Part shown: in pieces, positions 43,985-55,725 of the stretch
Numbering within the stretch: the first letter of the stretch is position 1
Layout of the letters: each line of letters begins with the position of its first letter
Source of the DNA: Rhyzopertha dominica
Taxonomy: Eukaryota; Arthropoda; Insecta; Coleoptera; Bostrichidae
NCBI GenBank assembly: GCA_025024175.1
Contig: QCXZ01000042.1
Location: forward strand, 11,859,501 to 11,923,500
Direction: 5' to 3'
Length of the DNA: 64,000 nucleotides
The notes under the pieces: model-generated
What the model was told of the DNA's origin: nothing
The model's database searches: none
Seen by the model: the letters and a program-made list of their open reading frames with translations, nothing else
Made by a program: the position numbers and the translations under genes

Positions 43985-44800
43985 TACTGTTGATTTGCTT
44001 CAAGATGGAAGGACTCAGCGATATGTTGTCCAACAACATCACATATCCAATAGCACTAAGCACCGTATTTTTACATGTTTCTAGGAAACTGGAGCTTACA
44101 CCGGACGACCTAGAACTGGTCCCCAACGAAGAACTAACGCTCATAATGATCGGTTTATCGTCTTACAAAGTCTTCGAGATCGTCGTGCTACGGCTGTAGA
44201 GACCAGAAATCGACTTCATCATGCCCAGCATACCAATGTAAGCGAGCGGACAGTTAGACGAAGACTTGGAGAAGCCAAACTTACCAGTCGTAGACCTGCA
44301 AAAGGCCCAGAGCTTCTTAGGTGCCATCGTGTTGCGCGACTTCAGTTTGCCAGAAATCACGAGCACTGGGGTGAAAATGATTGGAGACGCATTTTGTTTA
44401 CCGATGAGTCCATATTTAGCCTGCGGTCTCCAGATAGTAGTGAGAGAGTATGGCGAAGGCAACAAGAGCGTTTTGCATAATGTACCTACAGTCCTAGGGT
44501 AGGTTACCAAGGTGGCTCAGTTATGGTGTAGATAGAAATTTCTGTGGAGGCACAGAATTGTACATCCTTCCAAGAGACTTCTTAACTGCTGCCGGGTACA
44601 TTGATGAAATTCTCCAAGATCTTGTTGTCCCCTATGTTGATTTTTTGAACATGACCGATAATGCCAGACCGCACACCGCGAGAATCACACAACAGTTTAC
44701 GAAGTCGTGTTCCTGCTCAGATGCAACAAGCTCTTTTAGAGGAATGGGAACGTATTCCTCAAGAGAACATTCGCCATTTGATTTTAGGCATGCCACAGAG
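43985..44800 (+). mobile_element. Tc1-type transposon relic
   Basis: Only the transposase region is recognisable; terminal inverted repeats were not found. Codon choice is GC-richer than the surroundings, as often seen for Tc1 elements, suggesting a source with different base composition or recent arrival before decay. Confidence 0.75.
43990..44800 (+). pseudogene. Tc1-like transposase lacking its third catalytic Asp/Glu region
   Basis: Across frames: LQDGRTQRYVVQQHHIS (paired-type helix-turn-helix), ETGAYTGRPRTGPQRRT (GRPR linker), DRFIVLQSLRDRRATAVE, and ERTVRRRLGEAKLTSRRP. They are followed by HWGENDWRRILFTDESIFSLRS (first Asp), RVGYQGGSVMVW (here MV-stop), LYILPRDFLTAAGYIDEILQDLVVPY, and MTDNARPHTARITQQF (second Asp). 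Immediately afterwards comes RSRVPAQMQQALLEEWERIPQENIRHLILGMPQRI, which normally lies 40 or so residues further on. The SPDLNPIEH-type block with the third acidic residue is therefore deleted. Several frame changes and stops. Dead. Confidence 0.8.
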
Positions 44801-46289
44801 AATACTATAACATTTATTTTATCATTTTACATAATCAACAAATTGAAGGAAACAAATACTATACATGCATACATTATTCGTACTCAAACTAACACTATTT
44901 GCTGTCTTTCCTGAAAATGAAATGTTATTATTACTTCATGTTGTAAAATAATTACTTACTTGTATGAGTAACCTGGGTTGCCTACGTGAGGTTTAAAATT
45001 GAATATCTTCCTTTCATTATCACCTTTTCACTTGGCCATGCTTTCCACAAAAACCGGCATTCTGTGACTGACATCGAAAGACGGAGCACACATTTATTAA
45101 GACGTGATTTGAATAATCCAAATTGTGATCCATATGTTAAGATCATAAAATTGTTAAGAGCATCCGTCATACAAGCCATTTAACAAATAACAATATCTTG
45201 CAAATTGTTATATTTTGGGAGAAAGACCTTCAACGAGTGAGGTAACCTTGTGTGAAATCAATGTTACTGTGTAATTTATTTCTAAAATGTAATAGGGTCT
45301 TTTGGTGGAGGCCTAGCGCCAGTATCCAGTACAAATTTTCTATCAAACACTTATCACCTGGAATATCAAAAACTTGGTTCGAGTCCGAAGCAGCAATTCC
45401 GTCTAGGAAAACCGATTCCCAGTAACAGCCATTTTGTGAACTCCAATATCTGGACAGGAAACAGCTAAGTTCCATTTATATAGTTACATCATAGCGGTCA
45501 GTACTTAACCATCTTTTATCAGATACTTTGGTTTTACTGTGAATGAATGTTAGCCCGTTCAAAGCTTTGATAGGGATACCGCTTTTGTTCTTATAAGACA
45601 AATTTACCTAAATAGTTATCACAGCTGTAGTAACACCGTAAATAAAATACTTATTTCAACCGGACCGGCGATCGCTTATTTTTTTTGTCTGCACTCTGAT
45701 TTCCAATTTTTAGTGTCTGTGTAAAATTGGTGGCGCCCTTAAGAAATCATATTAAAATCCACGACCCCGCTCTAACCGAACAACTAGCTGCCGTCGCGTT
45801 GTGTAACAAGTGAAATTTTTACATTACAATACATGCATTAATTCGAGCACGTGGGAGCAACACCCGTTATTAAAAATGCGTCTTTCCAGTTTTTGATACA
45901 AAATGTTTCAGTTTTGATTAATTTAACGTCATTTTGCAACAACATCAATTTGTGTTTTTGGTTCTCATTTATTAATTTGTAACAAACAGTTTTTCTTTTC
46001 AAATAATCGTTCAATTGTTGTTCAATAATACTTAAAACATGTTATTATGTCTTTGTTTAAGATATTATAATAATAAAACATCACAAAGGGTCTAAATTTT
46101 TTATTTGTTAAAAAAAAAACCAGCTGCTCGGTTTTTCGTGCCGGTGAGTGTATATACTGAAAAAGATTTTTCTTGTATATAATGTGGTTTCAGCTAATAG
46201 AAATTTCACCTAAAATGTAAAATTAATCAGAAAATATCAACTTCAGTTGATTTTTACAAGCTACTACATTTGTTTTAACAAAGCCCTCG
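44801..46289. other. No gene seen
   Basis: AT-rich, with a somewhat complex patch at 45220-45480 whose 81-codon minus frame I do not recognise. No transposon motif. Confidence 0.35.
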
Positions 46290-46920
46290 GCACAATGCTC
46301 TTAAGGGAACGATGAAACACGACCAGTAAGTACCGATTTTTGTCGACAACTCGTATCAGCAAAGTCAGGTTTTTTCTACGATCATCGCAGTTGACTTGAC
46401 CAACAGTCGCCTGTATCGCAGGCATGACTTGCTCGTGCCACGGAATACGCACCTCACCTGAAAAAAAAGCGATCTCCTTCAGGTCTTTGGTCGTCGTGGG
46501 TGGTAGGCGACGGCTACCTATATGATACAATATTTATTGCAGTTGATATCCTTTGACGGACGCCACCGTCCACTTCTTGCACCGGCCGGCCTCCGTATAT
46601 AAATTATAATTTTGCGTTTGATGCATTGCCCAGCAGCGCTACGCGGCGAATAGATATTGCTCGTTTCGAGATTCATTTCAATTATAAAAAGATTTTTAAT
46701 TGATCTCGTCTATTAGCTGCCTTCGCCGGGGTTGGTTTTTTCAGACGTCGTTCCGAACGGAGTTGATGGGTTATGCGCTGCATGATGGCCTAGACTGGCC
46801 TTTTAAGTATTGTTATTGCTGCTGGTACGGGATCGTTGGTTTGCTGGCGATTTGGAATTTTTGCTTTGAACGATCGACTTGTCGTTAATCTGTCTCTGCT
46901 CGCTCAATTAGGACAGAATT
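46290..46920. other. Candidate conserved non-coding island (largest)
   Basis: About 600 bp of complex sequence. 46290-46520 is moderately GC-rich. 46555-46920 contains ataaattataattttgcgtt, ttcaattataaaaagatttt, taattgatctcgtc and gtacgggatcgttgg. No repeat copies and no convincing frame on either strand. Homeodomain-type AT cores embedded in GC-balanced sequence are typical of insect developmental enhancers. Confidence 0.35.
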
Positions 46921-49289
46921 TCCAGAAGTTGTTACCGAACTCGCTACCTTTTTACTCGAGATTGCTAATTTTAAACAGTTGCCATGTTAAATAATGACAA
47001 TAATCAGTACTCCAGCATCTTGTAAAAAGTTAATCGTGTTAGGGACCTGAATAAGCACAACCTGGACTCATCAGTGAAAGTGAGTTCTACCCTATTTCCC
47101 AGTTCAGTCTGGATTCACATCATTCCAAGCGACGAGCTTTTCGTAGTGATCGCGGCGTAGAATATGCTACCTAAATCTATTATCTACGAGTAAGCCAACA
47201 ATATTCTACTATGAAAGTCTACTGTAGAAAATAGCATTGTGTAGATAAACAGAAATCTAATTTTTTAATGCTTAATGCCTTGCTAACTTGAAATATTAGC
47301 TTGTAATTAAGTTAAGTTGAGAAATGTCTATACAACAATACCTTGTTTGGTCACACGTTAATTAGGGTCAGAGGATCCAACCAAGCAGGTCAAGCGTGCT
47401 GGCAAAAGTACTTTGGAGTCCTCAGTCAAATTGACTGATTGATTTCTCAATGACTTTATTGTCCTTATTCTCTATAAACGGAAATAAACGAGTAATTTAA
47501 CACGCTACCCTTGTTCTTTTATCGCAACCTTTTTTATAGCAGTTCAATTTTATTATACTATATTGACAGAGTACGCAAGTAGTTTTCGTTGCTAAACTAA
47601 GTACGTTGATCTAAAGAAGTAGGTAAAGTAAAAACTGTATTTAGAGAAAAATCAACTTGTATGTGAACCATGTAAAAATATGCTTAATGTAGTCAAGGAA
47701 GGAAAGGCTTGCAAACATATGAGTTATCTTTCGTATCCTACAGAAGCAAGAAAATCATTTGGATACCATGATGGCTTACTAAAATATGTTATGCAAGTTT
47801 CTGTGTTAAATTTTACAAATTTTTAGAACTTTGACACGCAGAGAAGCCAAACAAAACAGGGAATACACACATAGGCGCTTTATCTTTAATACACTCGTCT
47901 TATACTCATAACTCGAATACGACTGAATAGATCAGGCAGAAATTAAATACATCTTGATGATACGAGGAAAATGCGCTAAAGTCTCTTTTGACGAAAAAGC
48001 TTTTTTTAATCTTGTTCAAATACCTTTTGGTGGTAAATTAATCGTAAATGTTAAGGCAGCAACATTGACACTGTCTTTCGGGGCAGTAAAATATCCCGCG
48101 AAAATAATCGTATTTTCAGTTACTCCGGTTTCCCTCGGAAATGACTTCATCGGAGATTTGTCATATATATATCAATGCTTCGTGATTAAGTAAAATTTGT
48201 TGTACGTATAACGACTTTTAATTGTAATTAATTGTAATGGTTTACAATGTACTTTACGGCAAAACAATTGTTTTATAACTTCCGCGTTGTGAGAATAGAT
48301 ATGATATACCGAATTTAAATCAAAAGTCTGATGAAGATTATCAGGATAAATAATGAAATATTTTGAACGATCACGACACTGCAAAAAATATAGACGGGAT
48401 CAAAACTGTCAAGAAAAAAGATTTTGAAATATTTCGTATTGTATAGTTGTGAAATAAAAAAACAACTTTTGTACAGAGATACAAAGATTTACGGTGATGT
48501 GATCGACTACAATTGTCCGTTGAACAAATTTTGGCAATTAGCAAACCACACATGCCAGGTCTCTAAATTGAATGTTGCACTGCAGTATCATAATAATAAT
48601 ACACACCATCTATAGAAATTTATGAAAATTATATTAAGACTATTACACGAATCATAGAGATGTACTGCGATGATAAATCCTGTGTTGTAGGTAATTACAA
48701 AACATAATTTCAAGTACGGGAAATTGCAAGTATGGTACGATGATTCTAAATGCTCTTTATCGATATAATCATGTTCAAAATATGAATAATAATAATATTA
48801 TTTGAAAAACTTTCCAATTTCTCTTCTTTCTGACATTAATAAATGTGCATGTTTGTTGCTGTATCTCAATGTATCTATATTACTTTCAGCAAGAACTCGG
48901 TTTTCTTTTCCTTCAAAGTGAATCTACAGTACCCAATGGCAAGTAGTAAATATGATGGATAAACGCTGCTATAACATTCTTCCTCGTACCATTTAACTCA
49001 TTTTTCTCTTGATTATAACTATCGATATAAATCTTAACAGACTGTCGACTTCGTAACTTTCTTGTGAAAGCATGCCTTTCTAACGGTAACCGTAAAAAAA
49101 TTACGTGATAAAATGAATCGCACCTTGTCGACAGTTATTATCCGCGTACCTGTCGTTGATATTCACTGGAAAAATATCAACATGCCTCCGTACTACTATG
49201 ATGCTAAATTGGGTCGTCGAGGTGCAACGCACCTGTAGACAGTGTTGTCACAATTCACTGTAATATTCCTGCATTTGACCGAATATTAT
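46921..49289. other. No gene seen (2.4 kb)
   Basis: AT-rich. Open frames up to 79 codons (47954-48193) have no recognisable content. Confidence 0.4.
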
Positions 49290-49570
49290 TTATGTTTCAA
49301 CAGATCCCTGGGGTACCCCCACTGATACCTGTTGTATAAGTAAATAAACTAGGAAGATATTAGAAAAATATCATTAAAGCCATAATATACCAATTTATTA
49401 TAAAACAACATTCTTATGTCCAGTAAATAGAAAACCTTCGAAATATTCAAGGATTCCAAAACGCTAGTGTTGCTTGTATCGAGAAATCCAACCAATTCGT
49501 CCAGTAGTAGCAGATTATTTTTGATCAGCCTGACTACCTAGTCAACTTTTTCAATACAACAATAAGGCAC
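49290..49570 (-). mobile_element. Decayed LINE reverse transcriptase scrap
   Basis: The minus strand reads LDTSNTSVLESLNISKVFYLLDIRML (degenerate DLSKAFDxxDHxxL motif), YNKLVYYGFNDIFLISS.FIYLYNR, then VSVGVPQGSV. The GVPQGS box at about 49324-49305 is exact. The order and spacing match family-A LINE reverse transcriptases, with one stop and one frame change. Nothing before or after survives. Confidence 0.6.
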
Positions 49571-50089
49571 TACCACAGGTATCCTGAATTACCTTGGTTA
49601 CTTTTGTTTATATACAGACAAAACCATGGCAACCAAAAACCACCTAAAATTTTATATTGAAAATATACTCCTGAACAACACGTATTTTTATCGGAGAGTT
49701 TGGGCACATATTTCGTTCCACTCTAACTGAAGGAGCTTCAAGAAGCTTTTTTCGAGATAATTTAAAAGCGACCTGCACACAAATGCGAACTTGTTTCGTG
49801 AAACCTCAAAGAGTTCGCGTAAATAGTCGAGCGGAGCAAGAAAGAGAATATAAGAAGTTATTCGTGTAACACAATAAGTACTCAACAGGAGCCAAAAACT
49901 TTTATTAGGAATCTATCTCAACAAGTTGGCTTTCTAGTGGAGCATATAATTAACTTCTAAGAAAAGATTTACCTAGATTATTCTAGAAGTACGTTACGTT
50001 ACGTATGAAGCTTGGTTTTACCTGTCTGGACAAGATAACATCGTCATTTAGAAGCCTGGGCTGATATCAGCAAAAAAGAATTTTGGCCC
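49571..50089. other. No gene seen
   Basis: AT-rich spacer. A 65-codon minus frame at 49688-49885 is unrecognised. Confidence 0.35.
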
Positions 50090-50430
50090 GATTTTCTTTC
50101 AAGATAGAGTGTATTCCCATTAAGATTAACATTAAAACTAAAATTTGTTCGTTTTCAGGGACATTAAATGTAGAATGAAGATAAAATCCTTACGCCATTT
50201 ATAGACCAACTTCATGACGATGCATTATAAGAAGGGTATGCCATCTTCAACAAGGTGGTGCAACTGCACATTACACATTACAAAATTTAGGTTTTCTAAG
50301 GAATTTCTTTGATAACCGAATAACTAGCAGAAATACAGTAAATGATTATCCCCATAGATCATGTGATTTAACCCCTTGAGATTTTGTCTCTTGCAACACA
50401 ATAAAAATTCCATTTTTTGTTAAGCCTTAA
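50090..50430 (+). mobile_element. Mariner-like transposase relic (related family)
   Basis: Fragmented plus-strand reading: ILTPFIDQLHDDA, then FQQGGATAHYTLQNLGFLR, NFFDNRITSRN and PHRSCDLTP.DFV. This is the second-to-third Asp segment of a mariner-like transposase. The second Asp is Gly (QQGGAT for QQDGAT) and the third (CDLTP) is kept. The 36-residue spacing equals that of the 28.4-29.5 kb transposase, but the wording is from a different subfamily (ATAH, not APPH). Confidence 0.65.
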
Positions 50431-50892
50431 AACAACGCAATTTTGACTATCATGTTCCTGGCAACATGCAAAGCAATTGTTTTAAAATGTCACAGGTATT
50501 TTTCCTAAGATCGACAACACCGCGGGACCACCGTCCATTCATCCAGCGGATTACATTCCATCACATCTGCCCATTAATTTTTATCTATTTGATTTTATTG
50601 CCGTCACTCCGCTTCATATTATTACCGGGGAATTAAAATCCAAAAATGCGTGTGTCGTTCTCGGAAAGGCCACAATAACCGTTGATAATAAAAACGCCGT
50701 CTCGACGAGATGTATGAAATCGTCGCCACTTTCGCAGCATTCGGTATGAATAAAGCGTTTGGTTCCGGCCACAACGGCGGACAAATTGAATTGCTCCTGT
50801 TGCCCGGACCTGTTGCAGTGACAATGCCAGCGATTCGAAAGGCTTCCGAAGAAGCAAGGACGTTCGTTTGCAAGGAGAACGAATCCGTCGAT
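50431..50892. other. Candidate conserved non-coding island (50530-50880)
   Basis: GC-richer, with cagcggattacattccatca, taccggggaattaaaatcc and ggtatgaataaagcg. Overlapping 87-121-codon frames run on both strands without recognisable content. The plus frame from 50710 runs into the LINE tail that follows, which explains its length. Confidence 0.3.
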
Positions 50893-51228
50893 ACAAAAAA
50901 AAATATATATGATATTATGTTCCTATTTAAAATTATTAATAACAGAATCGACTCCAGTGACATTATTGACAGTGTTAAACTTATAGTTCCCGCTTACCTA
51001 ATTCGCCATATGAATTTATTTCAATCGATAGATCTAACACAAAAAGTTTACCAATACTTCTATTCTACATTTTAACGCTTATCAGTTGAAGTTTCCATTG
51101 TACATGCTACTCTCCCCTTTTTATTCTTTTTTTTACTCATTGAGTGATTTGTAAACTTTATTTAAAATTTAATTGCCCGTCCTGTTGTACCGATCAATTC
51201 CAAATAAATAAATAAATAAATAAACTAA
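50893..51228 (+). mobile_element. LINE 3' end with (AAAT)n tail
   Basis: The plus strand reads YDIMFLFKIINNRIDSSDIIDSVKLIVPAYL.RHMNLFQSIDLTQKVYQYFYSTF before TAA at 51073-51075. This is the C-terminal tail of a family-A LINE ORF2. A short 3' UTR ends in five AAAT units at about 51205-51226. Everything upstream is missing, so this is an extreme 5' truncation. Confidence 0.65.
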
Positions 51229-51239
51229 TAACCCAACAT

Positions 51240-51735
51240 AACAGTAATAGTCTCTGGAGCGCTTACTTCATCAAGCTGCTGTTGAACTATCTACACAGGA
51301 CTCCTTGTAACGCAGTTTAAAATACAATTGGAATAATCGATGAGGTTAGACTCTACAGATCGATGAGGGGAAAACCATACTGCTGTGCAATTATATATGG
51401 TTTAATTGCTGCAAACAGGGAGTTATAGACTAGACGCTCAAATATCTTACTAAAAATATTCAATAGAGAACGGTCTGTAATTTGTTACTGGATTCTTATC
51501 ACCACTTTTATAAATAGGAACAACAAAGGCCGATTTCCAATGAGATGGAAATTCTCCTGTTGACAGTGATTTATTAAAAATTAAACATAGGGGTTCGCTT
51601 AAACCTGTGGCACATGTCTTCACAAAAAGAGCAGGTATGCCGTCAGGGCATTCGAGCACACCCTCCTTAGTGAAGGATATTTTGTTTATTGTATCAAAAT
51701 AAAACCTGTTATTCCATACTTTCATTCATCCCCGT
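51240..51735 (-). mobile_element. LINE reverse transcriptase N-terminal fragment
   Basis: The minus strand reads GVLECPDGIPALFVKTCATGLSEPLCLIFNKSLSTGEFPSHWKSAFVVPIYKSGDKNPVTNYRPFSI (the DGIP...NYRPxSI start of the RT). After frame changes come LNIFSKIFERLVYNSLF, QQYGF.PHRSVESNL and VQQQLDEV. It ends 12 bp from the tail of the oppositely oriented LINE piece at 50893-51228. Same family as 53.7-55.3 kb. Confidence 0.75.
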
Positions 51736-52140
51736 ATATTTTAACGTGTTTTTCTGTTCCTATGCGAACCACCCTTCCTCCTGTCCCCCCAAAAACCACC
51801 ACGACCGCTATTGAGATAGCCAACGTCAGATAGAGAGTAAATGGCGAACTGGGACATCTAGATGCGAGTCTCCCAGGTGACTGGCGCCTCCTTTGATTTA
51901 GTACTGACGTTCAGGAAGCATCCCTTGGACATGGTTTATGTGCGGCCCACGGGGACGACCGGCGACAATGAGGAACGCTTTTTGCAGATTTATTCGTCGC
52001 GGTGGTCCCAACGCTGCCAATCTCCGGCAACTTTTTCGAATGGGGAGCATTTTTCGACCGCGAAAACGCAGCCGGCCTCGTGGAGCACTCAGATTTTATT
52101 TCGCAGATTTTTCTGTTAGAATGCCCCGTAAAAAAGCTTT
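51736..52140. other. GC-rich island; no recognised gene
   Basis: The GC-richest block of the second half (caccacgaccgctattgag, cggcccacggggacgaccgg). The 85- and 69-codon plus frames overlap, and neither shows a domain. Candidate non-coding island or promoter-like block. Confidence 0.3.
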
Positions 52141-53535
52141 CAAATGAGTGAAAGGTACTTCGAAATATGCTTTATCAGGGGCAATAAAGATCGTGCCTAA
52201 GGTAGGTACCTAATGACAAATGAAAAAATTAGAGGTTCGAAGTTATCATCTATGATATGTAGATATGTATGTAGGTAAATAAACTTACATATTATAAAGC
52301 ATCCATAGGTTAGGCACATAAAGTTAGTGGTGTGGTGAGTCATATCAGTTTTTAAGCTTTTGTACAAGAGAGCTGAATCTTCGGAAATACCTATCTCATT
52401 AAACTTTTCAAAAAAAAAACGATTACTTTACTCACAGCAACATAACATTGAATCACATAAATTTTCTATTCCAGGGCTAAATTTTGCAAAAAGAAACAAG
52501 CAAAAAAATGTTTTTTTTTTAGTTTTGGCATAAAGTCAAATCTAAACATTTTGTTCCTGTTATAAGCTCAATCAGAGGACTGCATATAATTAGCATACAA
52601 AAGCTCAAATAACTCTTGTTTCTTGTTTCATAAACCATTTACACAATATACATATACTGCTTTTTACGGAACTCTAAAGCTACGTCATCAGTTACTGTTA
52701 AGTCACTTGTCTTCATTGTTGCGAGGTTTTTGCACACAGCCATACCAAGTTAAACTTGAGAATTTACAACGAAAAATTAACATGTCAAAATATGAAAATA
52801 TACCACTGCGCACTAGTAACGTAAATTTACGGTTCTGTTAACAGCGGCATATATAAATTGTGAATTCTCTGTACCGATGATTTGAACAAGTAACTTAATA
52901 AGAATTAGCACATAAAATATATCGTCAATTTTCATTCAATTAATCTGTCAATTAAAACTGCCGTGTCTTACATGAACTGTCGTGATAAAATTACTTAAAT
53001 TTCTTTCCTTGCGAATATCTTCATTTTGAAAATTGTTTTGTGATTGAAAAGTAAATTCTCAAATTAATTTTTGTGTAAGTAGACTGGGAGATCATAAACA
53101 CCTGACTAGAAGTAAGACATGAGCATACACAGTACTAAGAACACCAAACCGGTACATAAAATAAATAACATTCTTCCACAAATAAGCACTAAGAAATCAA
53201 ACCGTTAAGTTAACATTAAACCTCAACATACACATCAAGTTGCCCGTTGGAAACAAGCTACATAAGCTTTGATATATAATCTCATTTTCAAAAAAAAGCA
53301 GGTCTTCTTTTTAAAGATAAAAATCATTTGCAACTTATAGTAACTAATGTTTAGCAAGCTGCAGTAGGAATATATGCTGCAAGTAGAATGACTACGGCCC
53401 CTGGTGTAGCTCTTTCTGTTGTTTCATTAAGGAAGATTGACATCTACGCTTGCGCTTTTTTCATAATTTACACAAACTCATAAAATTCCACCATTTTCTG
53501 TTAGATAAGATGGTTTCTGAGAACTTTTTACCAGA
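52141..53535. other. No gene seen
   Basis: AT-rich DNA without recognisable features. Confidence 0.4.
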
Positions 53536-53612
53536 TTAGGTACTTAAGTAATTAAGAACTATGTATTTCAAGAGCAATTTTAGTGGATCTTCTGTAAGAC
53601 GACTTAAAACAT
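53536..53612. repeat. Dispersed repeat D, copy 1
   Basis: Matches 63804-63878: tacttaagtaattaa exactly, then a diverged middle, then gtggat.ttctg.aag.cgacttaaa. It lies 85 bp upstream of the LINE at 53698. Confidence 0.45.
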
Positions 53613-53697
53613 CTTCTGTGAAATAAGGACCCAAAGTAATTATTGTGTTTTCTATGTACCCTGATATTATGGTCCATTATCAATTTACATTTTAAAA

Positions 53698-55300
53698 TCA
53701 GAAACCTGACTTAATTCCTCCTATTTTTATTAAAAGTTGTGCTGAATCTTTAGCATTCCCCCTTTTTATAATCTTTAATATTTCACTTTCTCAAGGCAAC
53801 TTTCCAGACTATTGGAAAATGTGTTATTCTATTCCTATTTTTAAAAAGGGGGATAGGTCTGATGTGACAAACTATCGACCGATTACTATTCAGTCATGTA
53901 TTCCTAAAATTCTTGACAAACTTGTCACTACCAAATTATCTTTTATTTTTAACGAAACTATTATTGATGAACAGCACGGGTTTTTGTCGGGTAAATCAAC
54001 CGTTACTAATTTGTTTTCACACGTAAATTTTATCTGTAATTGTTTAGAGAGGGGCTTTGTGGTTGACGCTGTTTACACTGACTTCAGCAAAGCTTTTGAT
54101 AGTATCAACCATGAAAGATTGGTATGTAAATTGGGTGGGTACGGTTTGTGTGGACCGCTTTTGTCTTGGATAGAATCATTCCTTACTAATCGTGCTCACA
54201 TCTTAAATATCAATGGTTATAGGTCAGATCCTTTTAATTCAACGTCAGGAGTTCCTCAGGGATCCCACTTAGGCCCTTTGTTGTTTTTGTTATACATAAA
54301 CGATATTAAAGATGAAATACAATTTTCAAAATTTCTGCTATTTGCTGACGATCTAAAAATTTTCTTAAATATTAAATGTTATAATGACCATGTCAATTTT
54401 CAAAGTGATTTGGATCGTATTTATAGGTGGTGTGTTAGGAACGGCCTTGATTTAAACCCAGATAGGTGTAAATCAATCTGTTTCTGCAGGAAGAGCATTA
54501 TCACTGTTTATCCATACTTTTTAAATGGCGTACGGTTGGAGAATGTGCAGTTTATCAGAGACCTTGGGGTAATTGTTGACTCCAAATTAAAATTTAATTA
54601 CCATATTGATAGCATCGTATCCAAAGCCAGTAAAATGTTAGGATTCTTAAAAAGGTCAACAAAAGACATTGTAAGCATTCGTTCCTTAATAGTTTTATAT
54701 TCTGGTCTTGTACGTAGCATTGTAGATTACTGTAGTTTAATTTGGTCACCTTATTTTGAGTTTCAAGTAACTAGATTGGAAAATGTTAAAAAAAAATTTG
54801 TAAAATACTTATGTTATAAGTCTAAAATTACCTTCAGTAGCGAATTGTACTCTTATTTTTTAATCTATTTTGGTCTTCATTTTTTATCAACTCGGCGCAC
54901 TTATTTCGACATTTGCTTTACTCAAAAGGTTCTCAGTGGGCAGTGTAACTGTATGGAACTTGTGGAAATGTTTTTACTGCATGTACCTCAGCGCATAGTT
55001 CGTAACACTCCGTTACTGCAGGTTTCTACCCACAGAACGTTGTATGGTTGCAACTGCCCAAGGGATAGATGTAGTCTAAGTGTTAATCTTTTCTGTAATA
55101 ACCTAGATCTTTTTTCTAAAAATTGCAAATTTAAAGCAGATTTAAAACGAGTTCTAAAATTTTAAACTCCTTTTCTCCATGTTTTGTAGTAGTTACTTCT
55201 TGATTCATTTTTATTGTATATTATATGTTTAGATATTTTGTAAATTGCTTGAGGGCGTTAAATAAAGATTATTATATATTATATTATATATTATTATTAC
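53698..55300 (+). mobile_element. LINE family-A retrotransposon, 5' truncated
   Basis: A 1.6-kb element starting inside ORF2 and ending with a short UTR and a TTA/ATATT-rich tail at about 55261-55300. It has no in-frame interruption, making it the best-preserved LINE here. Likely a comparatively recent insertion. Confidence 0.85.
53699..55165 (+). CDS. LINE reverse transcriptase, partial, uninterrupted (488 codons)
   Basis: The frame is open from about 53699 (after TAA at 53693-53695) to TAA at 55163-55165. Motifs in order: LIPPIFIKSCAESLAFPLFI, PIFKKGDRSDVTNYRPITI, QHGFLSGKSTVTNL, YTDFSKAFDSINHERL (first catalytic Asp), TSGVPQGSHLGPLLFLLYIN, LLFADDLKIFLNI (FADD, both Asp present), LDLNPDRCKSICF, and FIRDLGVIVDSKLKF (thumb). 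The standard C-terminal extension with its Tyr/Cys-rich YCSLIWSPYF segment follows. All polymerase motifs are intact. The missing part is the N-terminal endonuclease, so the copy cannot move by itself. The first ATG of the frame (53816) is internal and not a true start. Confidence 0.9.
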   Translation, partial: QKPDLIPPIFIKSCAESLAFPLFIIFNISLSQGNFPDYWKMCYSIPIFKKGDRSDVTNYRPITIQSCIPKILDKLVTTKLSFIFNETIIDEQHGFLSGKSTVTNLFSHVNFICNCLERGFVVDAVYTDFSKAFDSINHERLVCKLGGYGLCGPLLSWIESFLTNRAHILNINGYRSDPFNSTSGVPQGSHLGPLLFLLYINDIKDEIQFSKFLLFADDLKIFLNIKCYNDHVNFQSDLDRIYRWCVRNGLDLNPDRCKSICFCRKSIITVYPYFLNGVRLENVQFIRDLGVIVDSKLKFNYHIDSIVSKASKMLGFLKRSTKDIVSIRSLIVLYSGLVRSIVDYCSLIWSPYFEFQVTRLENVKKKFVKYLCYKSKITFSSELYSYFLIYFGLHFLSTRRTYFDICFTQKVLSGQCNCMELVEMFLLHVPQRIVRNTPLLQVSTHRTLYGCNCPRDRCSLSVNLFCNNLDLFSKNCKFKADLKRVLKF

Positions 55301-55379
55301 ATGTTGTTCATAACTGACGCTTTGTACAAAAAGCTTTACAACAAAAAATTGAGAGGCTTCACAGTCCTCTCTTCCTAGA
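55301..55379. other. Short spacer
   Basis: Nothing recognised. Confidence 0.3.
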
Positions 55380-55725
55380 CTAATGAATGGGCTTAGCATC
55401 CATCAGTGTCTAGGATTTTCTCAAGATGCATCCCATCCTCCAGTTCGAAGCCATCCAAGACGAGCATCAACCCGCGTTGGACAATCGAAGCTCATTTCAC
55501 GCTGAATTTGCTCCGGCAACCGCCAAACAAACACGGATCGGGAAAAAACCGGACAGAGGAACAACCGATGCTTGATATGCGCGCCTCGTTTGGTCGCGCT
55601 CATATTTTCGACAGCGGCACCGATGACTGATTGACAGATTGACTTCGCGGCATCGGAGAGACGGGGTGGGCCCTCGGAACCGCGAGGGCACGCATGGAAT
55701 TAGGTCCTGATCAAGAGGCAATGTG
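55380..55725. other. Candidate conserved non-coding island
   Basis: GC-rich, CpG-containing, non-repetitive (acccgcgttggacaatcgaa, gatatgcgcgcctcgtttgg). Frames of 60-74 codons run in three phases on both strands with no recognisable product. Confidence 0.3.

Noticed and set aside
44986..45183. Two fully overlapping 65-codon frames on opposite strands
   Set aside because: Mirror frames of near-identical extent are a composition effect; neither shows a known domain.
45365..45385. tRNA-like ggttcgagtcc box
   Set aside because: No matching acceptor stem, anticodon arm or A box upstream. A T-loop-like word alone is not a tRNA gene.
46264..46530. 88-codon minus-strand frame as an integrase or protease fragment
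   Set aside because: No catalytic motif of either family could be placed. It lies in a candidate non-coding island.
50710..51075. 121-codon frame read as one protein
   Set aside because: Only the last 60 codons are LINE-derived. The first half is fortuitous read-through of a GC-richer island.
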